From Fimenecus stercoravium (lineage in GTDB: Bacteria > Bacillota > Clostridia > Oscillospirales > Acutalibacteraceae), in the NCBI GenBank assembly GCA_018711545.1, contig DVIC01000081.1, forward strand, positions 1-37,727: DNA of 37,727 bases. The letters are read 5' to 3'. The stretch's first letter is position 1, and the number at the start of each line of letters is the position of its first letter. Made by a program: the position numbers and the translations under genes. The notes under the pieces were generated by a model that did not search any database, was not told the DNA's origin, and was given only the letters and a program-made list of their open reading frames with translations. Below are positions 23,407-31,137 of this stretch, piece after piece.

Positions 23407-24036
23407 ATGCCGAAAGGATCGAAAGCTCTATCCCGCGCCAGGGAAACCGAGATCATAGACGCCTGCGCCGAATTGTATGAGACCATGGGCTTCCGGGACA
23501 TCACGATTCGGGACATCGGCGAAAAAACTACATTTACGCGCACATCGATCTACAATTATTTCCGCACGAAAGAGGAGATCTTTCTGGCACTGCTTACGCG
23601 CGAGCATGCGGCGTGGTGTGCGCAGCTGGAAGCCGCGCTGATCTCCCGCGCACCGCTTCGTGTTAAGGATTTTGCAGAAGCGCTCGGCTCCACGCTGGAA
23701 AAGCGCGGCTGTATGCTCAAGCTCATGTCTATGAACCTGTATGACATGGAATGTGGCAGCCGCATCGAAAATCTCGTGGCGTTCAAGCTCGAATATGCAC
23801 GCGCGTTTGATACGCTGTCGCGTGCGCTGGAACGCTCTTTCCCGCAAATGACGGCGGCGGACCGGCAGGCGTTTCTGTATGCCTTCTTCCCGTTCTTGTT
23901 CGGCGTGTACCCGTATACGTCACATACGGAAAAGCAAAAGGAAGCCATGGCGCGCGCGCAGGTCGATTATGCTGCCTATACCGTCCCCATGCTTGTGCAG
24001 TCGTTTGCCGGGCGGTGGCTTGCACCCTATGCTTAG
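23407..24036 (+). CDS. TetR/AcrR-family transcriptional regulator
   Basis: The 209-residue regulator has its helix-turn-helix at about residues 28-52: GFRDITIRDIGEKTTFTRTS, then IYNYFRTKEEIF. The C-terminal ligand-binding domain follows, with a FLYAFFPFLFGVYPY segment near residue 160. It is the third gene of the redox operon, 17 bases after the flavodoxin, with AAAGGAGAGAACC before its ATG. The palindromic operators upstream of the operon are the expected binding sites. The effector is unknown; an aldehyde or aromatic electrophile would fit the enzymes. Confidence 0.93.
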   Translation: MPKGSKALSRARETEIIDACAELYETMGFRDITIRDIGEKTTFTRTSIYNYFRTKEEIFLALLTREHAAWCAQLEAALISRAPLRVKDFAEALGSTLEKRGCMLKLMSMNLYDMECGSRIENLVAFKLEYARAFDTLSRALERSFPQMTAADRQAFLYAFFPFLFGVYPYTSHTEKQKEAMARAQVDYAAYTVPMLVQSFAGRWLAPYA

Positions 24037-24081
24037 CCGAGCGGACAACGGTGCGGCAAGAACCGAAAAGGAGAGAGTTTT

Positions 24082-24300
24082 ATGAAGATCACCGTTTTGG
24101 AGGGCAGCCCGAACCGAAACGGTTCGTCCAACCTGCTGGCAGAGGCTTTTCTGCGCGGCGCAAAAGAGGCGGGGCATACGGCAGAGGTGCCGGACGCCGC
24201 CCATGCGGATATCCACCCCTGTACCGGCTGCGGCACACCCTCCATGACGCGCAAAAGCCCCTGTATGCAGCAGGCGTATGCACTCGGCCGCGCCCTTTAA
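24082..24300 (+). pseudogene. Truncated NADPH-dependent FMN reductase / flavodoxin-like protein
   Basis: The 72-residue frame begins as a normal flavodoxin-like reductase (MKITVLEGSPNRNGSSNLLA, the FMN phosphate loop) and reaches the characteristic IHPCTGC near residue 50. It then runs into GTPSMTRKSPCMQQ and stops. Family members are about 180-200 residues, with the substrate-binding tyrosine loop after this point, so more than half is missing. A deletion seems more likely than a simple frameshift, since neither other frame resumes the family sequence. It still has a good ribosome-binding site (AAAAGGAGAG) and is the last member of the TetR operon. Function is unlikely. Confidence 0.75.
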
Positions 24301-24330
24301 GCGCGGTAAAAAACCTCTTATAAAGCCAAA

Positions 24331-24359
24331 GCGGGCGTGCACATTTTGTGCACGCCCGC
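24331..24359 (+). terminator. Hairpin between the TetR operon and the convergent exonuclease gene
   Basis: GCGGGCGTGCACA (24331-24343) pairs perfectly with TGTGCACGCCCGC (24347-24359). The flanks are only moderately T-rich on either strand, so it may serve both directions with limited strength. The bases from 24301 to 24439 hold nothing else. Confidence 0.65.
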
Positions 24360-24439
24360 TGAAAATTTTACACAGCAAAATACCTTACCTTCCCGCAGCG
24401 CAACGCACCGAAACGCGGCGGATCTTTCGGCAGGACGAA

Positions 24440-25075
24440 TCACAGCGGGAGCTTATCTTGATACAGCTCGATCTCGCGGAGAATATGCCCGATGTTGCCC
24501 TCCCCGGCATATTGCGACTCGTCAAAAAAATCATGGCCAAGCGCAGACCAATACAAATCGTTTTCTGTTCCGCGGGCGTGTACTGTACGGCGAAGCCTTC
24601 CTACATACACCTCCAAATACAGGTCAAACGCATGATCCGTTACAAGCTGAAAAAAGTCGCTGTCAAATGATGAAATGACAATCTCATTTTCCTGCCCATA
24701 TGTAAAAGCATATCCTGCGATCCAGTCATCGGTTTCACAGGAACATGTTTCTGCATGTTTTATACCGAGATAATCAAGAGCTGCATATACATCCGGCAAC
24801 TGCGAAAACGGGTTATTCTCCTCCGGCATTTCGCTGTAATCAACCCGATTTGCTTTGTATGCAGAGTCAAGCGTTGCGCGAATGCTTTCGTGTTCGCCGT
24901 CAAAAAACACGGCAATGTGCGTAGGTTCGGTTTTGCGTATTATTTTCAGCAATGCCCCAACAAAACCGAGCGTGCCCTGAATGGCTTTCCCTTGTTCGTT
25001 AGCGATTCTTGCAGGCATTCCGAAAAACATTTGAAACAGCAGATTGCTGCCGTCAACAATTAAAAGCCGATTCAT
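24440..25075 (-). CDS. 5'-3' exonuclease (FEN/PIN-like) fragment lacking the C-terminal helical domain
   Basis: The 211-residue product has the nuclease acidic residues of the flap-endonuclease family: D8 (LLIVDGSNLLF), D59 (VFFDGEHESIR), E114/D116/D117 (CETDDWIAGYA) and D138/D140 (SSFDSDFFQLV). After residue ~155 the sequence no longer matches: the GDxSDNIPG loop that supplies the last metal ligands, and the helix-three-turn-helix DNA-binding domain, are missing. Family members are about 260-290 residues. The region is visibly lower in GC than its neighbours. It lies 17 bases after the rlmD-type gene and is probably read with it; AGGTG precedes the ATG. It is either a decayed gene or an unusual short form. 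Confidence 0.7.
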   Translation of the reverse strand: MNRLLIVDGSNLLFQMFFGMPARIANEQGKAIQGTLGFVGALLKIIRKTEPTHIAVFFDGEHESIRATLDSAYKANRVDYSEMPEENNPFSQLPDVYAALDYLGIKHAETCSCETDDWIAGYAFTYGQENEIVISSFDSDFFQLVTDHAFDLYLEVYVGRLRRTVHARGTENDLYWSALGHDFFDESQYAGEGNIGHILREIELYQDKLPL

Positions 25076-25092
25076 AACCCATACACCTTGTC

Positions 25093-26247
25093 CTATGACT
25101 TATGGGAAAGCAAGACAACCGTCTCCACATGGTTCGTGTGCGGGAACATATCGACGGGTTGAACCTTTTTGACGCGGTAGCCGTTTTTGCAAAGGAACAG
25201 CAGGTCGCGCCGCTGGGTCTCAGGATTGCAGGAGATATACACCACCCGCGCAGGCGCAAGACGCACGAGCGACCGAAGAAAGGGGAGACTGCTGCCCGCG
25301 CGCGGCGGATCTAAGAACACCACGTCCGCGTGTTCGCCCGCACGCGCCATGTCTGTCAAAAATGCGCCCGCATCTGCTTTTACAAAGCGAATGTTATCGA
25401 CGCCGTTTCGTTTGGCGTTTTTGCGCGCGTCCGCCACCGCGTCGCCGTTCAGCTCCACGCCGATGACCTGCTTTGCGTGCTTTGCCGCAAAAATGCCGAT
25501 GGTACCCGTCCCGCAATAGGCGTCTATGACCGTTTGCGTGCCGTCGAGCGCGGCGAATTCCAGTGCCTTTTTGTAAAGCACCTCGGTCTGCACGGGGTTG
25601 ATCTGATAAAACGCCTTGGCGCTGATCTGAAACGTGCAGTCCCCGAGCTGTTCTTCGATCTTGCCCGGTCCGTACAGCACAAATTCCCGTTCGCCGAGCA
25701 CAAGCCCTGTGTGCGCGCCGTTGACGTTTTGCAAAATCGTCGTGATCTCAGGATGCTTGTTTAAAAGCGCGCGCACAAACGCCTGCTTTCCCGGGAAAAC
25801 GGGCGATCCCGTAACGAGCACAACCATGATCTGCCCGCTTTTGAACCCGCGTTTCACGAGCACATGGCGCAAAAAGCCCTTTCCGGTATCGGGATCATAG
25901 GGCAGCAGATGGAACTGCCCCAAAAGCGTGCGTACCGTGCCGATGATCTCATCCGCCTTTTCGTCCTCGATCAGGCAGCTTTCCACCGCTACAACACGGC
26001 GGCTTGCCGCCTGGTATACGCCGGAGATGATCTTCCCGCCGCGCGTGCGCGCAAACGCCGCCTGTACCTTGTTGCGGTAATGGTAGGGCGTTTCCATGCC
26101 GAGGATCTCGTCCACATGGCAGAACGATCCGAGCAGGCGGATGCACTTGACCTGCTTGTATTGTAACTGCTGCGGGTAGCTTAAGTTTTGCAGCTGACAG
26201 CCGCCGCACTTTTTCGCGTGCGGGCAGCGCGGGGACGATCCCGGCAT
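25093..26247 (-). CDS. 23S rRNA (uracil-5-)-methyltransferase, RlmD/RumA family
   Basis: The 384-residue enzyme has the [4Fe-4S] cysteine set of the family (C8, C14, C17 in CPHAKKCGGCQLQ, and C91 in VESCLIED), the SAM motif VIDAYCGTGTIGIF, DPPRAGS in the active site, and the catalytic cysteine in VYISCNPET. The final VDMFPHTNHVETVVLL is also diagnostic. It methylates a specific uridine in 23S rRNA. The N-terminal TRAM RNA-binding domain present in RlmD of E. coli (~430 residues) is absent, and the protein begins directly with the cluster cysteines; short forms like this occur in Firmicutes. Start ATG at 26245-26247 has GAGGTG before it. The exact position modified (1939 or 747) is not certain. 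Confidence 0.92.
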   Translation of the reverse strand: MPGSSPRCPHAKKCGGCQLQNLSYPQQLQYKQVKCIRLLGSFCHVDEILGMETPYHYRNKVQAAFARTRGGKIISGVYQAASRRVVAVESCLIEDEKADEIIGTVRTLLGQFHLLPYDPDTGKGFLRHVLVKRGFKSGQIMVVLVTGSPVFPGKQAFVRALLNKHPEITTILQNVNGAHTGLVLGEREFVLYGPGKIEEQLGDCTFQISAKAFYQINPVQTEVLYKKALEFAALDGTQTVIDAYCGTGTIGIFAAKHAKQVIGVELNGDAVADARKNAKRNGVDNIRFVKADAGAFLTDMARAGEHADVVFLDPPRAGSSLPFLRSLVRLAPARVVYISCNPETQRRDLLFLCKNGYRVKKVQPVDMFPHTNHVETVVLLSHKS

Positions 26248-26303
26248 AGGTACACCTCACATTCCCGTGCATTGCCGTTTGCCACGGCGGGGATATTTAC
26301 AAA

Positions 26304-26332
26304 ATAGTAGCATGCTTTGACGGAAAATTCAA
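26304..26332 (-). promoter_or_regulatory. Sigma-A promoter of the rRNA methyltransferase gene
   Basis: On the minus strand TTGAAT (complement of 26327-26332) and TACTAT (complement of 26304-26309) are 17 bases apart, about 55 bases before the start codon. Confidence 0.75.
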
Positions 26333-26339
26333 CAAAAAT

Positions 26340-26560
26340 TGCGGCGCGCCGATGCGGCCTTTAAATTGATATGTTTTTAACAAGCATAGGGTAAATGTTA
26401 TATTCATATCTTGAAAACGAAACAAAAAGAAAAAATTTTTAATCAACACAAAAAGAAATAAAGACGATTATTCGGCAAAAGCATGGAAAAAATCGATATG
26501 TAATTGGGATTTTTCACAAATCGGAGTTTCACTTTTTGTATAACATTTTCACTGCTTTCT
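26340..26560. other. AT-rich region with repeated A/T tracts upstream of the small-peptide promoter
   Basis: About 220 bases hold no gene. They are much more AT-rich than the flanks and contain several short A or T tracts (around 26421-26441, 26450-26460, 26486-26492, 26512-26518 and 26532-26536). Such tracts can bend DNA or act as UP elements for the promoter at 26562. Confidence 0.5.
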
Positions 26561-26561
26561 A

Positions 26562-26590
26562 TTGCCAACTGCAAAAAGGCTTGATATAAT
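26562..26590 (+). promoter_or_regulatory. Sigma-A promoter of the 47-residue peptide gene
   Basis: TTGCCA (26562-26567) and consensus TATAAT (26585-26590) with a 17-base spacer. Confidence 0.85.
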
Positions 26591-26627
26591 AAGAATACAA
26601 ATTTGGGAAAGCAAAGGAGGTGAGCTC

Positions 26628-26771
26628 ATGGATTTCAATGCGATCATGGCTTCGATCGGTGAGGCATTCAGCGAACTGATGAACCTCCTTGCAGGCAAAG
26701 GGTTCCCCGTTGAGGAGATCACCGCTTTCCTTGGTGAAATCGTTTCGAAGATTATGGGGATGTTTGCGTAA
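26628..26771 (+). CDS. Small 47-residue amphipathic protein of unknown function
   Basis: The 47-residue product begins MDFNAIMASIGEAFSELMN and ends EIVSKIMGMFA: two hydrophobic/acidic helices joined by GKGFP. The net charge is about minus four, with no cysteine and no signal peptide or export leader. Its expression signals are unusually good: consensus promoter, an extended ribosome-binding site AAAGGAGGTGA at 26613-26623 five bases before the ATG, and a private terminator 21 bases after the stop. I do not recognise the family. An amphipathic membrane-active peptide or a small structural protein would fit. It is anionic and tryptophan-free, which speaks against typical leaderless bacteriocins. 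Confidence 0.75.
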   Translation: MDFNAIMASIGEAFSELMNLLAGKGFPVEEITAFLGEIVSKIMGMFA

Positions 26772-26792
26772 GTCAAGCGCAGCAAAAACGAG

Positions 26793-26823
26793 ATCGGCGG
26801 CGTTTCGGCGCCGCCGATTTTCC
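26793..26823 (+). terminator. Terminator of the small-peptide gene
   Basis: ATCGGCGGCG (26793-26802) pairs with CGCCGCCGAT (26809-26818) around a six-base loop, then TTTTCC. Confidence 0.88.
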
Positions 26824-26852
26824 TATCCACCGAAAGAATCAGGTGCTTTGCC

Positions 26853-27434
26853 ATGAGAATATATAAAATTTTTGTGCTCTGCGCTGTGCTGCTCCTGCTT
26901 TGCGCGTGCGGCAACGGCGCGGCGCCGGGCGAGGAGACTGCGACGGTCTCCGCCGCACAGACGACCGTTAATGCACAGACGACCGAGGCGGTGACACCGG
27001 CCTCCGGTAATACCGAGACACAATCCGCCGCACCGCAGACGACCGAGGCGGGCACCACCCTGCCGTTAGGACTTACTATGCCGCAAGAAGATTACACCAC
27101 CCTGTTCACAGACGACCCCTCTAATAAATTCATTACTGCCGTTGCCGAAAAATACGGCTTGGACACGTCGCTGCTTGCGGCGGTTTACACCGATCCTGTC
27201 AGCGACAGCAATCAGGTTTGGCAGTTTAACGGCAAAACGGACTCGTCCGGTAAGCTCCTGCGCAATGCGGACACATTGAAGTATGTATACAGCGTTTCCG
27301 CCGATTGCAGCAAGATCAAACGCACAGGCGGACTTACCGGCAACGACGGCTACAATGCCGTCTCCGGTTATGTGGTGTTTACAACGACCAAGCAAATGCT
27401 GCTGCCGGAGTTTGAAGCGGAGCTGAATGCCTGA
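26853..27434 (+). CDS. Secreted lipoprotein of unknown function
   Basis: The 193-residue protein has a lipoprotein signal peptide with lipobox LLCAC (cysteine 19), so it is attached to the outer face of the membrane. A threonine/alanine/glutamine-rich linker (residues ~25-70) contains repeats of the QTTEA type: the DNA motif CAGACGACCG occurs three times (26960-27045). A globular domain of about 120 residues follows, including FTDDPSNKFITAVAEKYGLD and a VSGYVVFTTTKQML end; I do not recognise it. It starts 30 bases after the small-peptide terminator and so depends on read-through or on a promoter I cannot see. Confidence 0.8.
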   Translation: MRIYKIFVLCAVLLLLCACGNGAAPGEETATVSAAQTTVNAQTTEAVTPASGNTETQSAAPQTTEAGTTLPLGLTMPQEDYTTLFTDDPSNKFITAVAEKYGLDTSLLAAVYTDPVSDSNQVWQFNGKTDSSGKLLRNADTLKYVYSVSADCSKIKRTGGLTGNDGYNAVSGYVVFTTTKQMLLPEFEAELNA

Positions 27435-27456
27435 GATATAGGAGATACAAAGGAAA

Positions 27457-27501
27457 GCGCAAGCGCCCCATGGCAGCCCCGTTGCCGCGGGGCGCTTGTG
27501 C
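27457..27501 (+). terminator. Long imperfect hairpin after the lipoprotein gene
   Basis: GCGCAAGCGCCCC (27457-27469) pairs with GGGGCGCTTGTGC (27489-27501) with one G-T pair. The sequence after it is not T-rich, so it may be a transcript-stabilising or weak terminator hairpin. Between it and ppdK (27502-27695) I see only a TAAAAT -10-like box near 27602. Confidence 0.5.
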
Positions 27502-27695
27502 AAAATCCATTAAAAAGAAGCAAAACGGCGTGCCTTTTGCCCCGTATTCATAAAATGTACGGAAAAATCAAGAAAACTATGGAAATTCCGAAAAGATTAT
27601 GGTAAAATAACCGTTGGTTCTCTGTGCCCGAATGCGGGTGTTCGCATCCGGACAACCATAACTTCCCAAGTGTATCAAAAAATGGAGGTATTTGC

Positions 27696-30323
27696 ATGAG
27701 TAAAAAGTATGTGTACCTGTTCTCCGAGGGGAACAAGGACATGCGCAACCTGCTCGGCGGCAAAGGCGCGAACCTTGCCGAAATGACCGGGCTGGGGCTG
27801 CCCGTCCCGCAGGGCTTCACCATCACCACCGAAGCCTGCACGCAGTATTATGAGGACGGCAGAAAGATCAATGACGAGATCCAGGCGCAGATCATGGAGT
27901 ACATCGTCAAAATGGAAGAGATCACCGGTAAAAAGTTCGGCGATAAGGAAAACCCGCTGCTCGTGTCGGTGCGTTCCGGCGCGCGCGCTTCCATGCCGGG
28001 TATGATGGACACCATCCTGAACCTCGGCTTAAACGAGGACGTCGTCGAGGTTATGGCGGCGAAATCCGGCAACCCCCGTTGGGCTTGGGACTGCTACAGA
28101 AGATTCATCCAGATGTATTCCGACGTCGTTATGGAAGTCGGCAAGAAATACTTTGAACAGCTCATCGACGAGATGAAGGAAAAGCGCGGCGTCACGCAGG
28201 ACGTCGACCTGACTGCCGATGACCTCAAGGAGCTGGCGGAGCAGTTCAAGGCAGAGTACAAATCCAAGATCGGCGACGATTTCCCGACCGACCCGAAGGT
28301 GCAGCTCATGGGCGCCGTCGAAGCGGTGTTCCGTTCTTGGGACAACCCCCGTGCGAACGTCTATCGCCGCGACAACGACATCCCCTATTCGTGGGGTACT
28401 GCCGTCAACGTCCAGATGATGGCGTTCGGCAACATGGGCGACAACTGCGGCACGGGCGTTGCGTTCACGCGCGACCCGGCTACCGGCGCAAAGGGCCTGT
28501 TCGGCGAGTTCCTGACCAATGCACAGGGTGAGGACGTTGTTGCAGGTGTCCGCACGCCCATGCACATCAGCGAAATGGAACAGAAATTCCCCGAAGCGTT
28601 CAAGCAGTTCACTGAGGTCTGCAAGACGCTGGAAAATCACTACCGCGACATGCAGGATATGGAGTTCACCGTTGAAGAGGGCAAGCTCTATATGCTGCAG
28701 ACCCGCAACGGCAAGCGTACCGCGAAGGCGGCGCTCAAGATCGCCTGCGACCTCGTGGACGAGGGCATGATCGACAAGAAGCAGGCGGTTGCCATGATCG
28801 ACCCGAGAAACCTCGACTCGCTTTTGCACCCGCAGTTTGACGCGAAAGCGCTTAAGGCGGCTACGCCCGCAGGCAAGGGCCTCGGCGCTTCCCCCGGCGC
28901 AGCGTGCGGCAAGGTCGTCTTCACCGCTGAGGACGCCGAAGAGTGGAATAAGCGCGGCGAAAAGGTCGTGCTTGTGCGCTTGGAGACTTCTCCCGAAGAT
29001 ATCACCGGTATGAAGGCTTCGCAGGGCATTTTGACCGTGCGCGGCGGCATGACCTCCCACGCGGCGGTCGTGGCGCGCGGCATGGGCACCTGCTGTGTTT
29101 CCGGCTGCGGCGACATCGTCATGGACGAGGAAAACAAGCAGTTCACTCTGGCAGGCAAGACCTACCACGAGGGCGACTATATTTCGATCGACGGTTCGAC
29201 CGGTAACATTTACGACGGCATCATCCCGACCGTCGATGCAGAGATCGCGGGCGAGTTCGGCCGGATCATGACCTGGGCGGATGAGTTCCGTACGCTGAAG
29301 GTCCGCACGAATGCCGACACCCCGGCGGATGCGAAGAAAGCACGCGAGCTCGGCGCGGAGGGCATCGGCCTTTGCCGCACGGAGCATATGTTCTTTGAGG
29401 CGGACAGAATCGCCGCGTTCCGCGAGATGATCTGCGCAGATACCGCCGAGGAGAGAGAAGCAGCACTTGCCAAGATCCTGCCGTATCAGCAGGGCGACTT
29501 CGAGAAGCTGTATGAAGCGCTGGAAGGCAACCCCGTGACCATCCGCTTCCTTGACCCGCCGCTGCACGAGTTCGTTCCCACCGAGGAAGCGGACATCGAG
29601 GCGCTCGCCAAGGCACAGGGCAAATCCGTGGAGGCCATCAAGGCGATCATCGCAGGGCTGCATGAGTTCAACCCGATGATGGGCCACCGCGGCTGCCGTC
29701 TGACGGTCACCTATCCCGAGATCGCCAGAATGCAGACCACCGCAGTCATCCGTGCGGCGATCAACGTCAAGAAGGCGCATCCGGATTGGGATATCACGCC
29801 TGAGATCATGATCCCGCTGGTCGGCGAGGTCAAAGAGCTGAAGTTCGTTAAGGATATCGTTGTGGAAACCGCCGATAAGGAGATCGCGGCCGCCGGTATC
29901 GACCTGAAATACGAGGTCGGCACCATGATCGAGATCCCGCGTGCGGCGCTTACCGCCGACGAGATCGCGACGGAAGCGGAGTTCTTCTGCTTCGGCACGA
30001 ACGACCTGACCCAAATGACCTTCGGCTTCTCCCGCGACGACGCAGGCAAGTTCCTGGATGCCTACTATGACACCAAGATCTATGAGAACGATCCGTTCGC
30101 GAAGCTCGACCAGAAGGGCGTCGGCATGCTCATGAAGATGGCTGTCGAAAAGGGCAAGGCGGTTCGTCCGTCCCTGCACTGCGGCATCTGCGGCGAGCAC
30201 GGCGGCGACCCGTCCTCCGTGGAGTTCTGCCACGAGATCGGGCTCGACTACGTCTCCTGCTCTCCGTTCCGCGTGCCGATCGCGCGCCTTGCGGCAGCAC
30301 AGGCTGCGATCAAGAACGGCTAA
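27696..30323 (+). CDS. ppdK: Pyruvate, phosphate dikinase
   Basis: The 875-residue enzyme interconverts pyruvate + ATP + Pi and phosphoenolpyruvate + AMP + PPi, usually in the glycolytic direction in gut clostridia. Landmarks in order: the ATP-grasp N-terminal domain (KYVYLFSEGN, LLGGKGANLAEM, SVRSGARASMPGMMDTILN), the swivelling phosphohistidine at H455 in GGMTSHAAVVARGMG, and the PEP-binding barrel with FGTNDLTQMTFGFSRDD and SLHCGICGEHGG, whose cysteine near residue 832 is catalytic. The size is that of the bacterial enzyme. ATG 27696 has GGAGG seven bases upstream; the upstream frame from 27624 lacks a ribosome-binding site. The gene is monocistronic. Confidence 0.98.
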   Translation: MSKKYVYLFSEGNKDMRNLLGGKGANLAEMTGLGLPVPQGFTITTEACTQYYEDGRKINDEIQAQIMEYIVKMEEITGKKFGDKENPLLVSVRSGARASMPGMMDTILNLGLNEDVVEVMAAKSGNPRWAWDCYRRFIQMYSDVVMEVGKKYFEQLIDEMKEKRGVTQDVDLTADDLKELAEQFKAEYKSKIGDDFPTDPKVQLMGAVEAVFRSWDNPRANVYRRDNDIPYSWGTAVNVQMMAFGNMGDNCGTGVAFTRDPATGAKGLFGEFLTNAQGEDVVAGVRTPMHISEMEQKFPEAFKQFTEVCKTLENHYRDMQDMEFTVEEGKLYMLQTRNGKRTAKAALKIACDLVDEGMIDKKQAVAMIDPRNLDSLLHPQFDAKALKAATPAGKGLGASPGAACGKVVFTAEDAEEWNKRGEKVVLVRLETSPEDITGMKASQGILTVRGGMTSHAAVVARGMGTCCVSGCGDIVMDEENKQFTLAGKTYHEGDYISIDGSTGNIYDGIIPTVDAEIAGEFGRIMTWADEFRTLKVRTNADTPADAKKARELGAEGIGLCRTEHMFFEADRIAAFREMICADTAEEREAALAKILPYQQGDFEKLYEALEGNPVTIRFLDPPLHEFVPTEEADIEALAKAQGKSVEAIKAIIAGLHEFNPMMGHRGCRLTVTYPEIARMQTTAVIRAAINVKKAHPDWDITPEIMIPLVGEVKELKFVKDIVVETADKEIAAAGIDLKYEVGTMIEIPRAALTADEIATEAEFFCFGTNDLTQMTFGFSRDDAGKFLDAYYDTKIYENDPFAKLDQKGVGMLMKMAVEKGKAVRPSLHCGICGEHGGDPSSVEFCHEIGLDYVSCSPFRVPIARLAAAQAAIKNG

Positions 30324-30343
30324 GATCTGCATGATCAAAACCA

Positions 30344-30380
30344 AACGGGCGTACCGCGCAAGCGGTGCGCCCGTTTTTTA
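30344..30380 (+). terminator. Terminator of ppdK
   Basis: ACGGGCGTACCGC (30345-30357) pairs with GCGGTGCGCCCGT (30362-30374), followed by TTTTTTA. Confidence 0.9.
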
Positions 30381-30471
30381 TAAATCCGTAAGAGGGAGCA
30401 CAGAAGCATAGCGCCTTGACGAAAATGCATCACACACGCATGCAATATGCAGCAGATTACAGGCGGCAAGG

Positions 30472-30501
30472 TTGACAAGCGTGTGCGCGGCATGGTAGCA
30501 T
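30472..30501 (+). promoter_or_regulatory. Probable promoter of the flavodoxin-domain gene
   Basis: TTGACA (30472-30477) and TAGCAT (30496-30501), an 18-base spacer, 27 bases before the start codon. Confidence 0.65.
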
Positions 30502-30528
30502 TAAGCAGACCAAAACGGAGGCGAGCTT

Positions 30529-31065
30529 ATGCGCGGTGTCATCCTTTATGGGAGCTGTTACGGTACAACACAGAAATATGCCGAGTGTTTTGCCCGGGAA
30601 ACCGGCTTGCCGTGTCTGCCCTGTGAACAGGCAGGCGATGCGCGGGATGCGGATACGCTCGTGTACTTCGGCGGGCTGTATGCCGGGGGCGTTTTAGGGC
30701 TTTCGAAAACAATCCGAAGCCTCCCGAACGCCGCGAATATGCGGCTTTTGCTCGTGACTGTGGGACTTGCGGATCCGCAGGATCCCGTAAACGTGCAAAA
30801 TATCCGTGCCGCTCTGCAAAGGCAGCTTCCGAAAGACGTTTTTTCCCGTGCACAGATCTTCCACCTGCGCGGCGGGATAGATTATTCCCGGCTGTCACGC
30901 GGGCACAAGGCAATGATGGCACTATTGTATCATCACGATAAGCGCCTGCCGCCCGAAAAGCAGAGCGCGGAGTCGCGGGCAATTGTGGAAACGTATAACA
31001 GCAAGGTCGATTTTTTTGATGCACAGGCGCTGGGAGCTATACGCCGCGCTTTGGAAACAGTTTGA
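30529..31065 (+). CDS. Flavodoxin-domain protein (flavodoxin_5 / HemG-like)
   Basis: The 178-residue protein starts GVILYGSCYGTTQKYAEC, a flavodoxin phosphate-binding loop, followed by ADTLVYFGGLYAGGVLG and LLLVTVGLADPQDP. The proteins grouped with HemG share this pattern (short flavodoxin domain, ~170 residues), but no heme gene is near, so a protoporphyrinogen oxidase role is not supported. It is a single-gene unit with its own promoter and a bidirectional terminator shared with ahcY. A general FMN electron carrier is the safest call. Confidence 0.8.
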   Translation: MRGVILYGSCYGTTQKYAECFARETGLPCLPCEQAGDARDADTLVYFGGLYAGGVLGLSKTIRSLPNAANMRLLLVTVGLADPQDPVNVQNIRAALQRQLPKDVFSRAQIFHLRGGIDYSRLSRGHKAMMALLYHHDKRLPPEKQSAESRAIVETYNSKVDFFDAQALGAIRRALETV

Positions 31066-31089
31066 AGAACCTGCCCCTTCTCATAAGAA

Positions 31090-31128
31090 AAACCCGCCCC
31101 GCAACGTATGCTGCGGGGCGGGTTTTAC
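31090..31128. terminator. Bidirectional terminator between the flavodoxin-domain gene and ahcY
   Basis: CCCGCCCCGCA (31093-31103) pairs with TGCGGGGCGGG (31112-31122). Both flanks have T/A runs (AAAAA before, TTTT after), so it can stop transcription from both sides. Confidence 0.9.
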
Positions 31129-31137
31129 AATAGGATC

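Noticed and set aside
26628..26771. Leaderless bacteriocin of the aureocin/lacticin Q type
   Set aside because: Those peptides are strongly cationic and tryptophan-rich; this one is acidic and has no tryptophan, and there is no dedicated exporter or immunity gene beside it.
28029..30344. 771-codon minus-strand frame opposite ppdK
   Set aside because: Antisense shadow; ppdK is unambiguous.
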